NCBI RefSeq assembly: GCF_005796205.1
Contig: NZ_VAHN01000001.1
Span: forward strand, 186,001 to 250,000
Length of the DNA: 64,000 nt
Source of the DNA: Pseudarthrobacter sp. NamE2
GTDB taxonomy: Bacteria; Actinomycetota; Actinomycetes; Actinomycetales; Micrococcaceae
Direction of reading: 5' to 3'
Part shown: positions 32,892 through 41,893 of the stretch, one piece after another
Position numbering within the stretch: the stretch's first letter is position 1
How the letters are laid out: every line of letters starts with the position of its first letter
Notes under the pieces: generated by a model
What the model was told of the DNA's origin: nothing
Databases searched by the model: none
The model's input: only the letters and a program-made list of their open reading frames with translations
Made by a program: the position numbers and the translations under genes

Positions 32892-34685
32892 TTGGGACCC
32901 AAAGATTCCGCTGTCCATCACCCCGTCTCCGCAGCAGGCCCTGCAGTGGAACGCAGCTCAGTCCAAACCCTCCGGAGGCGGCCGCACGCAAAGGTGCTTG
33001 TGGTGGGGGGCGGAATTAACGGCTCCGGCATTTTCCGTGATTTGGCCCTGCAGGGCGTGGATGTGGCTCTCGTGGAGCGGGGCGATTACTGCCAGGGCGC
33101 CAGTGGCGCTTCGTCCCATATGATCCACGGCGGCATCCGCTACCTTGAGAACGGCGAGTTCCGGCTGGTCCGGGAATCGGTGGTGGAGCGGAACCGCCTG
33201 CTCCGGATCGCGCCGCACTACGTCAAGCCGCTGCAGACCACCATTCCGATCTTCAGCACCTTTTCCGGCGTGCTCTCCGCTCCGCTTCGCTTCCTGACGC
33301 ACAAGCAGCAGGGCAGGCCGAAGGAGCGCGGCGCATTTTTGATCAAGCTGGGCCTCAGCCTGTACGACTCGTTCTCCCGGGACGGCGGCAGCGTTCCGCG
33401 GCACCGGTTCCACGGCCGGAAATCAGCGCTGGCTGAGCTCCCGGATCTCCGCCCGGACGTCAAATACGCAGCCACCTACTTTGACGCCTCCGTGCACAAT
33501 CCCGAGCGGCTGACCCTTGATGTCCTGCAGGACGGTGAAAAAGCCGGACGGGACGGTGCCGCCCGCGCCAGCAACTACGTCTCATTGCAGTCCATGACGG
33601 ACACTCCCAACCCGGGCACCGGCCGGGGCGGCACGGTCCGGCTGCGCGACGAGCTGACGGGCGGGGAGTTCGACTTCACGGCCGACGTTATCGTCAACAC
33701 TACGGGCGCCTGGGTGGATCTCACCAACGCGGCCATGGGACAGGCCTCGACCTTCATGGGCGGAACCAAAGGTTCCCACATCGTGCTGGACAACCCGGCG
33801 CTGCTGGACGCCTGCCGGGGCCGGGAAATCTTCTTCGAACACACGGACGGGCGGATTGTCCTCATCTACCCGATGGGGGACCGGGTCCTGGTGGGAACAA
33901 CGGACGTGGATGCCGATATGGCGGAGGACGCCGTCTGCACCGACGAGGAAATCACATATTTCTTCGACCTGATCGGCCATGTGTTCCCCTCCATCCCGGT
34001 CAACAGCGGACAGATTGTCTACACGTTCTCCGGCGTACGGCCGCTTCCGCGCCACGACGCCACTTCGCCCGGCTTCGTCTCGCGGGACTACCGGATCGAA
34101 CGGCGCGGCCCGGCAACCGACGCCACAGGCGCCGTCGTGCTCAGCCTGGTAGGCGGCAAATGGACCACCTTCCGGGCGCTGGCCGAGCACATGACCGACG
34201 AGGTCCTCACCGAACTGGGCCTGCAACGGAAGGTGTCCACGGCGCAGCTTCCCATCGGCGGAGGTTCCGGATTCCCGGCGGACGAAGCGGGCGTGCAGCA
34301 GTGGATCAAAGCGCATATGGCCCCCGGCAGGGACGCCGACCGCACGGCCGGGCTGCTGACCCGCTATGGCACCCGTGCGGAAGCGGTCATGGAGTACCTC
34401 GACGCCGGACCCGACCGGCTGCTGCACTCCACCCGCGAACTGAGTGTCCGTGAACTCGAATACATGGCCGCCCACGAACAGGTGGGGCACCTGGTGGATG
34501 TCCTCATCCGCCGCACCCCGCTCGCCTTCCGCGGGCTGGTCACCGGCGAACTGCTGAATGAACTGGCAGAGGTGCTGGCCGGACCGCTGCATTGGGACGC
34601 AGCTGCGCGGGCCTCGGAGATCAAGCACGCGCAGGACGTGCTGAAGCGGTTCCACCGGGTGGAAACGCACAGCCTGGTCGCTTAG
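32892..34685 (+). CDS. glpD: Glycerol-3-phosphate dehydrogenase (aerobic, FAD)
   Basis: A 597-residue membrane-associated flavoenzyme passing electrons from glycerol 3-phosphate to the quinone pool and giving dihydroxyacetone phosphate. I chose TTG 32892 because AGGGAG sits 5 bases upstream; an earlier GTG at 32856 has no ribosome site. After a polar N-terminal stretch of ~33 residues comes the FAD loop KVLVVGGGINGSGIFRDLALQG, then GASGASSHMIHGGIRYLENGEF. The end of the FAD domain is LSLVGGKWTTFRALAEHM. The C-terminal helical domain fills the last 120 residues. glpF and glpK follow, so glycerol uptake, phosphorylation and oxidation are grouped. Confidence 0.95.
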   Translation: MGPKDSAVHHPVSAAGPAVERSSVQTLRRRPHAKVLVVGGGINGSGIFRDLALQGVDVALVERGDYCQGASGASSHMIHGGIRYLENGEFRLVRESVVERNRLLRIAPHYVKPLQTTIPIFSTFSGVLSAPLRFLTHKQQGRPKERGAFLIKLGLSLYDSFSRDGGSVPRHRFHGRKSALAELPDLRPDVKYAATYFDASVHNPERLTLDVLQDGEKAGRDGAARASNYVSLQSMTDTPNPGTGRGGTVRLRDELTGGEFDFTADVIVNTTGAWVDLTNAAMGQASTFMGGTKGSHIVLDNPALLDACRGREIFFEHTDGRIVLIYPMGDRVLVGTTDVDADMAEDAVCTDEEITYFFDLIGHVFPSIPVNSGQIVYTFSGVRPLPRHDATSPGFVSRDYRIERRGPATDATGAVVLSLVGGKWTTFRALAEHMTDEVLTELGLQRKVSTAQLPIGGGSGFPADEAGVQQWIKAHMAPGRDADRTAGLLTRYGTRAEAVMEYLDAGPDRLLHSTRELSVRELEYMAAHEQVGHLVDVLIRRTPLAFRGLVTGELLNELAEVLAGPLHWDAAARASEIKHAQDVLKRFHRVETHSLVA

Positions 34686-34777
34686 GCCAGGATGCCGGCA
34701 GGGGCGGCAACCCGTTCCTGCCAACACGGTCCGCCAAACCGCGGGGGACCGATAACAAAATAAAAAAGGAGTCAAAG

Positions 34778-35527
34778 ATGTCTCTTGGAGTTGTGTTCTT
34801 ATCGGAAGTATTTGGCACTGCCATGCTGACCCTGCTGGGCTGCGGCGTGGTGGCAAACGTCGCCCTGCGCGGAACGAAGGGCAACAGCGGCGGATTCCTG
34901 ATGGTCACATGGGGCTGGGGTGTCGCCGTTTTCGCCGGCGTCTACGTTGCCGTGCAGTCCGGCGCCCACATCAATCCCGCCGTCACCCTTGGGTTGCTTG
35001 TCAACGGCAAGCCGGAATATGCCCCGGATGTACCCGTTGACGCCCTCTCCACGTTGACGTACTTCGGCGGGCAATTTCTGGGCGCCTTCCTGGGTGCTGT
35101 GGTGTGCTGGCTGGCCTACAAGCAGCACTTCGACGGCGAACCGGAACCCGCCGCCAAGCTCGGCACCTTCTCTACCGGCCCCGCCATCCGCTCCACCCCC
35201 TGGAACCTGGTGACCGAGATCATCGGCACCTTCGTCCTGGTCTTCGTGATCCTCACCTTCGGCGGAACGCCCTCCGGCCTTGGCCCGCTCGCTGTCGCGC
35301 TGCTCGTCGTCGGCATCGGCGTCTCCCTCGGCGGACCCACCGGGTACGCGATCAACCCGGCCCGCGACCTTGGCCCCCGCATCGCCCACGCCGTGCTTCC
35401 CATCAAGGGCAAGGGCTCCAGCGACTGGGGCTATTCCTGGATTCCGGTGGTGGGCCCGCTGGTCGGTGGAGCCCTTGGCGGCTTCGTCGCCAGGATTGTC
35501 CCCATCATCGCCACCGCCGCCGCCTGA
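34778..35527 (+). CDS. glpF: Glycerol uptake facilitator (aquaglyceroporin)
   Basis: A 249-residue channel with six membrane helices and two half-helices. The twin NPA motifs are GAHINPAVTLG (about residue 68) and GYAINPARDLGPR (about residue 193). The Asp right after the second NPAR is characteristic of glycerol facilitators rather than water-only channels. It starts at ATG 34778, with AAAAAAGGAG 7 bases upstream, a strong ribosome site. A 92-base gap separates it from glpD, and 60 bases separate it from glpK. Confidence 0.94.
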   Translation: MSLGVVFLSEVFGTAMLTLLGCGVVANVALRGTKGNSGGFLMVTWGWGVAVFAGVYVAVQSGAHINPAVTLGLLVNGKPEYAPDVPVDALSTLTYFGGQFLGAFLGAVVCWLAYKQHFDGEPEPAAKLGTFSTGPAIRSTPWNLVTEIIGTFVLVFVILTFGGTPSGLGPLAVALLVVGIGVSLGGPTGYAINPARDLGPRIAHAVLPIKGKGSSDWGYSWIPVVGPLVGGALGGFVARIVPIIATAAA

Positions 35528-35587
35528 TTTTCCCCCAACGCCCAGCCAATTGACACTGACAAGCCCCAACCAGACAAGGACGTCATC

Positions 35588-37102
35588 ATGAACCAGTACG
35601 TAATCGCCATCGACCAGGGAACCACCAGCACCCGCGCCATCATCTTTGACCACACCGGAAGCATCGTCTCGTCGGGGCAGATGGAACACGAGCAGATCTT
35701 CCCGAAGGCCGGCTGGGTGGAACATGACGCTACGGAGATCTGGGACAACACCCGCGAGGTCATCGCCTCCGCCCTCTCCAAGGCGAACCTGACCCGGCAC
35801 GATATCGCCGCCGTCGGCATCACCAACCAGCGCGAAACCGCCGTGGTCTGGGACCGGACCACGGGCAAGCCTGTGTACAACGCCATCGTGTGGCAGGACA
35901 CGCGAACCCAGGACATCGTGGACGCGCTGTCGAAAGACGGCGGGGCGGACCGCTTCAAGCAGAAGGTGGGCCTGCCCCTGGCCACATACTTTTCCGGCAC
36001 CAAGATCAAATGGATTCTGGACAACGTCGAGGGCGCCCGGGCAAAAGCCGAAGCGGGGGACCTCCTCTTCGGGAACACCGACGCGTGGGTGCTGTGGAAC
36101 CTGACTGGCGGCGTGGACGGCGGCGTCCACGTCACGGACGTCACCAACGCGTCCCGCACGCTTTTCATGGACCTGGAGAGCCTGCAGTGGGATGACGAAA
36201 TCCTGGGCATCTTCGGCGTGCCGCGCAGCATGATGCCGGAGATCAGGTCCTCCTCGGAGGTGTACGGCCAGGTCCACGGCTCGCAGCTGCTCCGCGAAAC
36301 GCCCGTCGCCGGCATCTTGGGCGACCAGCAGGCAGCCACCTTCGGCCAGGCCGCTTTCGAGACCGGCGAGGCCAAAAACACCTACGGCACCGGCTGCTTC
36401 CTGATCTTCAACACCGGCGAGGAGATCGTCCACTCCAAGAACGGGCTGCTGACCACCGTCGGCTACAAGCTCGGCGACGCCAAGCCGCACTACGCCCTGG
36501 AAGGGTCCATCGCCGTCACCGGCTCGCTCATCCAGTGGCTGCGGGACAACCTGGGCATGATCAGCAGCGCCCCGGAGGTGGAAACACTGGCCGCGTCCGT
36601 GAAGGACAATGGCGGGGTGTACATTGTCCCGGCGTTCTCCGGCCTGTTCGCCCCGTACTGGCGCTCGGACGCACGCGGGGCGATCGTGGGCTTGACCCGG
36701 TTCGTCAACAGGAGCCACATTGCCCGCGCCGCGCTCGAAGCCACAGCCTTCCAGACCCGCGAGGTCCTCGATGCCGTCAACGCCGACTCGGGTGTTCCGC
36801 TCAGCGAGTTGAAGGTCGACGGCGGCATGGTGGCCAATGATGCGCTGATGCAGTTCCAGGCGGACATCCTGGGTGTCCCCGTCATCCGCCCCAAGGTCAT
36901 CGAGACCACGGCGCTGGGAGCGGCCTACGCGGCCGGCCTGGCTGTTGGGTTCTGGAAGGACCTCGGTGAACTGTCCGCCAACTGGTCGGAGGACAAGCGC
37001 TGGGAGCCCCAGCTCGACCAGGCCGAACAGGACCGCCAGCTGCGGCTCTGGCGGAAGGCCGTCACCAAATCCATGGACTGGGTGGACGAGGACGTCCGGT
37101 AA
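35588..37102 (+). CDS. glpK: Glycerol kinase
   Basis: A 504-residue FGGY-family kinase that traps glycerol as glycerol 3-phosphate. The N-terminal phosphate-binding loop is [16 protein letters not shown], and the later ITNQRET and WQDTRT blocks contact glycerol. [16 protein letters not shown] and [20 protein letters not shown] are the FGGY signatures of the second half. The length is as expected. It is the last gene of the glp run, followed by a GC-rich terminator. Confidence 0.96.
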   Translation: MNQYVIAIDQGTTSTRAIIFDHTGSIVSSGQMEHEQIFPKAGWVEHDATEIWDNTREVIASALSKANLTRHDIAAVGITNQRETAVVWDRTTGKPVYNAIVWQDTRTQDIVDALSKDGGADRFKQKVGLPLATYFSGTKIKWILDNVEGARAKAEAGDLLFGNTDAWVLWNLTGGVDGGVHVTDVTNASRTLFMDLESLQWDDEILGIFGVPRSMMPEIRSSSEVYGQVHGSQLLRETPVAGILGDQQAATFGQAAFETGEAKNTYGTGCFLIFNTGEEIVHSKNGLLTTVGYKLGDAKPHYALEGSIAVTGSLIQWLRDNLGMISSAPEVETLAASVKDNGGVYIVPAFSGLFAPYWRSDARGAIVGLTRFVNRSHIARAALEATAFQTREVLDAVNADSGVPLSELKVDGGMVANDALMQFQADILGVPVIRPKVIETTALGAAYAAGLAVGFWKDLGELSANWSEDKRWEPQLDQAEQDRQLRLWRKAVTKSMDWVDEDVR

Positions 37103-37113
37103 GCGTTACCACG

Positions 37114-37155
37114 CTGGCCGGGCCGGGGAGGTAATCCCTGGCCCGGCCAGGCCTT
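37114..37155 (+). terminator. Terminator after glpK
   Basis: An 11-base-pair stem (CTGGCCGGGCC at 37114-37124, GGCCCGGCCAG at 37140-37150) with a 15-base loop, followed by GCCTTTCC. It closes the glp transcript just before the leuS leader. Confidence 0.65.
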
Positions 37156-37167
37156 TCCAGGGTGCGC

Positions 37168-37173
37168 TAAAGT
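37168..37173 (+). promoter_or_regulatory. Candidate -10 box of the leuS leader transcript
   Basis: TAAAGT ends 6 bases before the ATG of the leader peptide, so the transcript would begin at or next to that ATG (leaderless). No good -35 box is visible; the expected position is inside the glpK terminator. Confidence 0.4.
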
Positions 37174-37179
37174 AGTTTC

Positions 37180-37206
37180 ATGCGTGCGATCCTTCTGCTT
37201 AGCTAG
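37180..37206 (+). CDS. Leucine leader peptide upstream of leuS
   Basis: An 8-codon ORF encoding MRAILLLS, with three consecutive Leu codons (CTT CTG CTT) and then AGC TAG. It lies directly in front of an intrinsic terminator and the leuS gene. That is the classic layout of ribosome-mediated attenuation: a ribosome stalled at the Leu codons when charged tRNA-Leu is scarce would change leader folding and let transcription into leuS. The leader upstream of leuA in this window has the same M-R-A start and the same CTTAGCT sequence at the end of the Leu block. Confidence 0.75.
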   Translation: MRAILLLS

Positions 37207-37242
37207 CCGCCGGATATCCGAAACAACGGGTAACCGCGCGGC

Positions 37243-37267
37243 AGCCCCTCCATGGTGAGGGGCTTTT
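37243..37267 (+). terminator. Attenuator terminator in the leuS leader
   Basis: AGCCCCTC, loop CATGGT, GAGGGGCT and then TTT gives an 8-base-pair stem with a U tract. It starts 36 bases after the leader-peptide stop and 90 bases before the leuS start. With no gene between, its position makes sense only as a conditional terminator. A 5-base pairing of GCCGC (37206-37210) with GCGGC (37238-37242) and the palindrome CGGATATCCG (37211-37220) lie between the peptide and the terminator. Confidence 0.75.
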
Positions 37268-37356
37268 GTGTGTCCGGGCGGATTTCCGGGCGGGCAGCAG
37301 GAGGATCAGGCCGTTATGGCAGCACAAGTGCCGTAACAGAACAGAAGAGGGCAGCA

Positions 37357-39879
37357 GTGGGCGTTCAGCCGGAGACAGAAACCGGAGCAGCAGTGGCAGC
37401 GGAAGCACCCGGGGAGGGTACGTACAGCTTCACGGCGATGGAGGCCAAGTGGCCGCAGGTGTGGGAAGACCTCAAGGTCTTCACGCCTGTCGACGACGGA
37501 TCACGGGAACGCCGGTACGTGCTGGACATGTTCCCCTACCCGTCCGGCGACCTGCACATGGGCCACGCTGAGGCCTTTGCCATGGGCGATGTGGTGGCCC
37601 GCTACCTGCGCCAGCAGGGCTACGACGTGCTGCACCCGATCGGCTGGGATTCGTTCGGCCTGCCGGCCGAAAACGCCGCCATCAAGCGCAACGCCCATCC
37701 CAGCGAGTGGACCTACGCAAACATCGACACCCAGGCTGCGTCCTTCAAGCGCTACGCCATTTCGGCCGACTGGTCGCGCCGGTTGCACACCTCGGATCCC
37801 GAGTACTACCGCTGGACCCAGTGGCTCTTCAAGCGGTTCTACGAACGCGGGCTGGCTTACCGCAAGGACTCCCCGGTCAACTGGTGCCCGAAGGACCAGA
37901 CAGTCCTGGCCAATGAGCAGGTTGTCAACGGCGCCTGCGAGCGCTGCGGCACCACTGTCACCAAGAAGTCGCTGAACCAGTGGTACTTCAAGATCACGGA
38001 CTACGCGGACCGGCTGCTCGACGACATGGAGCAGCTGCGCGGCCACTGGCCGGAGCGCGTCCTGGCCATGCAGAAGAACTGGATCGGCCGTTCCGAGGGT
38101 GCGCACGTCAACTTCGTGATCGAAGCCGATGCCGGCAAGCCCGCCAAGGAAGTCACGGTGTTCACCACCCGGCCGGACACCCTGTACGGCGCCACCTTCT
38201 TCGTTGTGGCGGCGGATGCACCACTGGCCGCGGAACTCGTTACCGACGAACACGCTGCTGCCCTGGACGAGTACCGCGAACGGGTCAAGGCGCTGTCCGA
38301 TATCGAACGGCAGTCCACCGAGCGGGAAAAGACCGGCGTGTTCACCGGGCGCTACGCCATCAACCCGCTGAACGGTGAAAAGCTGCCCGTCTGGGCCGCC
38401 GACTACGTCCTGGCCGACTACGGCACCGGGGCCATCATGGCTGTGCCCGCGCACGACCAGCGCGACCTGGACTTCGCCCGCACCTTCGGCCTGCCTGTCC
38501 GGGCCGTACTGGACACCGGCGAGGACGATCCCGCGGTGTCCGGTATTGCCACCGCCGGTGAAGGCACCCTGATCAACTCCGGCGAGCTGGACGGCCTGCC
38601 AAAGGCTGAAGCCATTCCGGCCGCCATAGCCATCCTGGAACGCCAGGGCACAGGGGAGAAGTTCGTCAACTTCCGGCTCCGCGACTGGCTGCTCAGCCGC
38701 CAGCGCTTCTGGGGCACCCCCATCCCCATCATCCACTGCCCGTCCTGCGGCGAGGTGCCGGTGCCCGACGAGCAGCTGCCCGTCACCCTGCCCTCGGACC
38801 TGCGCGGCGAGGACCTCGCGCCCAAGGGCACCTCGCCCCTGGCTGCTGCCGAGTCCTGGGTCAACGTGGAGTGCCCGTCCTGCCACGGTCCGGCCAAACG
38901 TGATACGGACACCATGGACACCTTCGTCGACTCGTCCTGGTACTTCCTGCGCTTCGTCTCGCCCCAGTACACCGAAGGTCCGTTCGACCCGCAGAAGATC
39001 AACGACTGGATGCCGGTGGGCCAGTACGTGGGCGGCGTGGAGCACGCCATCCTGCACCTGCTGTACGCCCGTTTCTTCACCAAGGTCATTAACGACCTCG
39101 GCATGATCGAGGCCAATGAGCCCTTCAGCGCGCTGCTGAACCAGGGCCAGGTGCTCAACGGCGGCAAAGCCATGAGCAAGTCCCTGGGCAACGGCGTGGA
39201 CCTGGGGGAGCAGCTGGACAAGTACGGTGTCGACGCCGTCCGCCTCACCATGGTCTTCGCCTCCCCGCCCGAGGACGATGTGGACTGGGCAGACGTGTCG
39301 CCGTCCGGGTCGGCCAAGTTCCTGGCCCGCGCCTGGCGCCTGGCGCAGGACGTGGCCAGTGCACCGGGTACCGATTTCACCGGCGGCGACCGCGCCCTGC
39401 GTTCCGTGACGCACCGCACCATCGCCGACTCCGCGGAACTGCTGGACGCGAACAAGTTCAACGTTGTGGTGGCCAAGCTCATGGAACTGGTCAACGCTAC
39501 CCGCAAGGCAATTGACTCCGGCGCAGGCGGCGCTGATCCCGCCGTGCGCGAAGCAGCCGAAGCCGTGGCCATCATCCTCAGCCTTTTCGCCCCCTACACC
39601 GCCGAGGACATGTGGAACGTCCTGGGCCACCCGGCGTCGGTGGCGAATGCCGGCTGGCCTGCCCACGACCCTTCACTGCTGGTCCAGGCCACGGTCACCG
39701 CGGTTGTGCAGGTCCAGGGCAAGGTCCGGGACAGGCTCGAGGTGTCGCCTGGCGTTTCGGAAGACGAGCTGCGGGAACTGGCGCTGGCCTCGGAGAACGT
39801 CCAGCGCGCCATGGACGGCCGCGGCATCCGCACGGTTATTGTCCGGGCACCTAAACTGGTCAACATCGTCCCGGCCTAG
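37357..39879 (+). CDS. leuS: Leucine--tRNA ligase
   Basis: An 840-residue class I synthetase that charges tRNA-Leu. I chose GTG 37357, with AAGAGGG 6 bases upstream; the frame is open further upstream, but that part lies inside the attenuator terminator. The first ~20 residues are Glu/Ala-rich. Blocks seen: [12 protein letters not shown] (HIGH motif), [12 protein letters not shown], the CP1 editing domain with [14 protein letters not shown], the zinc-type cysteines in HCPSCGEVP and VECPSCHG, and [10 protein letters not shown] (KMSKS). The C-terminal domain ends [13 protein letters not shown]. The gene is preceded by a leucine attenuator. Confidence 0.96.
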   Translation: MGVQPETETGAAVAAEAPGEGTYSFTAMEAKWPQVWEDLKVFTPVDDGSRERRYVLDMFPYPSGDLHMGHAEAFAMGDVVARYLRQQGYDVLHPIGWDSFGLPAENAAIKRNAHPSEWTYANIDTQAASFKRYAISADWSRRLHTSDPEYYRWTQWLFKRFYERGLAYRKDSPVNWCPKDQTVLANEQVVNGACERCGTTVTKKSLNQWYFKITDYADRLLDDMEQLRGHWPERVLAMQKNWIGRSEGAHVNFVIEADAGKPAKEVTVFTTRPDTLYGATFFVVAADAPLAAELVTDEHAAALDEYRERVKALSDIERQSTEREKTGVFTGRYAINPLNGEKLPVWAADYVLADYGTGAIMAVPAHDQRDLDFARTFGLPVRAVLDTGEDDPAVSGIATAGEGTLINSGELDGLPKAEAIPAAIAILERQGTGEKFVNFRLRDWLLSRQRFWGTPIPIIHCPSCGEVPVPDEQLPVTLPSDLRGEDLAPKGTSPLAAAESWVNVECPSCHGPAKRDTDTMDTFVDSSWYFLRFVSPQYTEGPFDPQKINDWMPVGQYVGGVEHAILHLLYARFFTKVINDLGMIEANEPFSALLNQGQVLNGGKAMSKSLGNGVDLGEQLDKYGVDAVRLTMVFASPPEDDVDWADVSPSGSAKFLARAWRLAQDVASAPGTDFTGGDRALRSVTHRTIADSAELLDANKFNVVVAKLMELVNATRKAIDSGAGGADPAVREAAEAVAIILSLFAPYTAEDMWNVLGHPASVANAGWPAHDPSLLVQATVTAVVQVQGKVRDRLEVSPGVSEDELRELALASENVQRAMDGRGIRTVIVRAPKLVNIVPA

Positions 39880-39893
39880 CAGTTGCGCCGGAT

Positions 39894-39921
39894 CCGGCCA
39901 CCGGTAACATCCGGTGGCCGG
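39894..39921 (+). terminator. GC-rich hairpin after leuS
   Basis: A perfect 11-base-pair stem (CCGGCCACCGG, loop TAACAT, CCGGTGGCCGG) lies 15 bases after the leuS stop. There is no U tract. It probably ends the leuS message before degV. Confidence 0.6.
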
Positions 39922-39942
39922 CCACCCCGACCGGGAGGCCTT

Positions 39943-40938
39943 TTGACCGAGAGTTCCGCTGCTGCCTGGCCGTGGTTCCGCGCCCGGCTGGCCGGCCTGC
40001 GCTTCGCGCCGCGGCCGCGCACCCACGGCGGCCAGGCCGCCGTCGTAAGGACGGCCATTGTCACTGACTCCGCTGCCGCCCTGCCGGCCTCCTGGGTTGC
40101 CGGACTCGGGGTGGAAGGACTGCTCTCGGTCATTCCCATGCCCGTGATGGTGGGGCAGGACATTTACGGCGAGGGTGAAGACGACATCCTGGAGACCATC
40201 GCGCTGGCGCTGGCCACAGGTACCCCGGTCAAGACGTCCAGGCCGTCCCCCGGGCAGTTTGAGCAGGCGTACCGTGCCGCCCTTCGCCAAGGGTATGAGT
40301 CGGTCGTCTCCATCCATATTTCCGGCGATCTTTCCGGCACTGCGGACGCCGCGCGCCTTGCCGCGGCCCGGGTGGACATTCCCGTGGAAGTGGTCGATTC
40401 CCGGACGGTAGGCATGGCACTGGGAATGGCGGTGCAGGCCGGGGTGGAAGCGGCGGCCGCCGGCGCCGACGCTGCCGCAACGGCCGCTGCCGCTTCGAAC
40501 CAGGCCGGACGGACACGGGTGTACTTCTACGTCCCCAGCCTGGAGCAGCTTCGCCGCGGCGGGCGGATTGGCGCAGCCGCGTCCCTCCTGGGAACCATGC
40601 TGGCCATCAAGCCCATCCTCGCAGTAGAGGGCGGCAAGATCGTTCCGCTGGAAAAAGTGCGCTCGGCTTCGCGGGCGGTGGCGCGGCTCGAGGAGATTGT
40701 CGCTGCCGAGGCGCAGGCGCACCCCGCAACGTCCGTCCGGCTCGCCGTCCACCATTTCGGCAATTCGGCGGAGGCCGAAAGCCTTGCCGTCCGGTTGGCG
40801 GCAGCGCTTCCGGAATGCCCGCCCGCCCAGATCAGCTCGTTGCCCGCCGTGCTGGCCGCCCACGCCGGCCTTGGTGTCCTGGCGGTCATCGTCGGCCGGG
40901 ACGGCGGGACCGGCGCATCGTTACCCGGGTCCCCGTAG
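39943..40938 (+). CDS. DegV-family fatty-acid-binding protein
   Basis: A 331-residue DegV protein. DegV members bind fatty acids in a deep cleft and can deliver them to the fatty-acid kinase FakA; no fakA is in this window. I chose TTG 39943 (GGGAGG 4 bases upstream), which gives a ~35-residue N-terminal extension before the conserved AIVTDSAAALPASW. The ligand motif region is KTSRPSPGQFEQAYRAAL, then VVSIHISGDLSGTADAARLAA, then the DSRTVGMALGM block. The C-terminal half has RRGGRIGAAASLLGTMLAIKP. It lies upstream of the competence genes. Confidence 0.88.
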   Translation: MTESSAAAWPWFRARLAGLRFAPRPRTHGGQAAVVRTAIVTDSAAALPASWVAGLGVEGLLSVIPMPVMVGQDIYGEGEDDILETIALALATGTPVKTSRPSPGQFEQAYRAALRQGYESVVSIHISGDLSGTADAARLAAARVDIPVEVVDSRTVGMALGMAVQAGVEAAAAGADAAATAAAASNQAGRTRVYFYVPSLEQLRRGGRIGAAASLLGTMLAIKPILAVEGGKIVPLEKVRSASRAVARLEEIVAAEAQAHPATSVRLAVHHFGNSAEAESLAVRLAAALPECPPAQISSLPAVLAAHAGLGVLAVIVGRDGGTGASLPGSP

Positions 40939-40998
40939 GCTGTCCACATAGCAGCGGACCTGCTGTCCTGCCCGGGAGCGTTTCCATAGCCTGAAGTT

Positions 40999-41892
40999 AT
41001 GTGGCGCCGGGATGCTGAAGCAGATGGTCCGGCGCGCCATGCCAGGGCCAGGCTCCAGGCGACGCTGGGCGGGGGGCCGCGCGGGCTGCTGATGCAGGAT
41101 ACCGCAGGGCAGGAGTTTGAATACCGGAACCCGGGCGATGCTGCTTCAGACAGTCCGTGCCCTGACTCCCGGCCGGGCGAGGACGCGGAGACGGCGGGGG
41201 TGGGGCCGGTACTGCGCTGGCGGCTGGGACTGCGTGCCGCCATCCTGCTCGGAGTCCTGGCTGTGGCTGCAGGAGCGTTCTTTTGGTGGCAGACGGCCTC
41301 CAACCGGCCGCAGGTCCTTCCCCTGGCCGGTGCCGCCAGCACGGAAGAAGCACTTCCCGGCGGCAGTGCGGGCGAGGGCGCCGGCACTGCCGCTGATGCC
41401 GACGCTCCAGGCACCGCCGATCCTGCCGCCGCCGGTGCCGGGACAGTCGTGGTCCATGTCGCCGGGGCTGTCACGTCTCCCGGCATTGTGCAGCTGCCGG
41501 CGGGAAGCCGGGTTCACGAGGCCATCAATCACGCAGGCGGTGCCGCCCCCGATGCAGACCTGAACCGCCTCAACCTGGCGCTCGTCCTTGAGGACGCCCA
41601 GAAGATCCACGTCCCGCGGCAGGGAGGAGACGCTCCACCGGCTCCGGACCAGCCCGGCATACCCGGCCCTGCCAGCGGGGGAGCCGACGCGCCCGCCGGT
41701 TCCAAGGTGAACCTCAATACTGCGGGCGTCGCAGAGTTGGATGCCCTCCCGAAAGTGGGGCCTGTGCTGGCCCAGCGGATCGTCGACTGGCGTGAAGATC
41801 ATGGGGCCTTCAAGAGCGTGGACGAACTGGACGCCGTGGACGGCGTGGGGCCTAAGATGCTCGAGCAGCTGCTGCCGCTGGTGACGGTGTGA
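40999..41892 (+). CDS. comEA: ComEA family DNA-binding protein
   Basis: A 297-residue membrane-anchored DNA receptor. An N-terminal cytosolic tail of about 75 residues comes first, then one membrane helix (AAILLGVLAVAAGAFFW, about residues 80-96). A Gly/Ala-rich linker leads to an SLBB domain (VVHVAGAVTSPGIVQLPAGS) and a C-terminal pair of helix-hairpin-helix motifs (VNLNTAGVAELDALPKVGPV, LDAVDGVGPKMLEQLLPLV). In competent bacteria ComEA catches incoming DNA for the ComEC channel. comEC begins one base after its stop. Confidence 0.9.
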   Translation: MWRRDAEADGPARHARARLQATLGGGPRGLLMQDTAGQEFEYRNPGDAASDSPCPDSRPGEDAETAGVGPVLRWRLGLRAAILLGVLAVAAGAFFWWQTASNRPQVLPLAGAASTEEALPGGSAGEGAGTAADADAPGTADPAAAGAGTVVVHVAGAVTSPGIVQLPAGSRVHEAINHAGGAAPDADLNRLNLALVLEDAQKIHVPRQGGDAPPAPDQPGIPGPASGGADAPAGSKVNLNTAGVAELDALPKVGPVLAQRIVDWREDHGAFKSVDELDAVDGVGPKMLEQLLPLVTV

Positions 41893-41893
41893 C

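Noticed and set aside
34799-36718. A 639-codon minus-strand open frame opposite glpF/glpK
   Set aside because: Covers two clear plus-strand genes and their gap; composition typical of an antisense frame.
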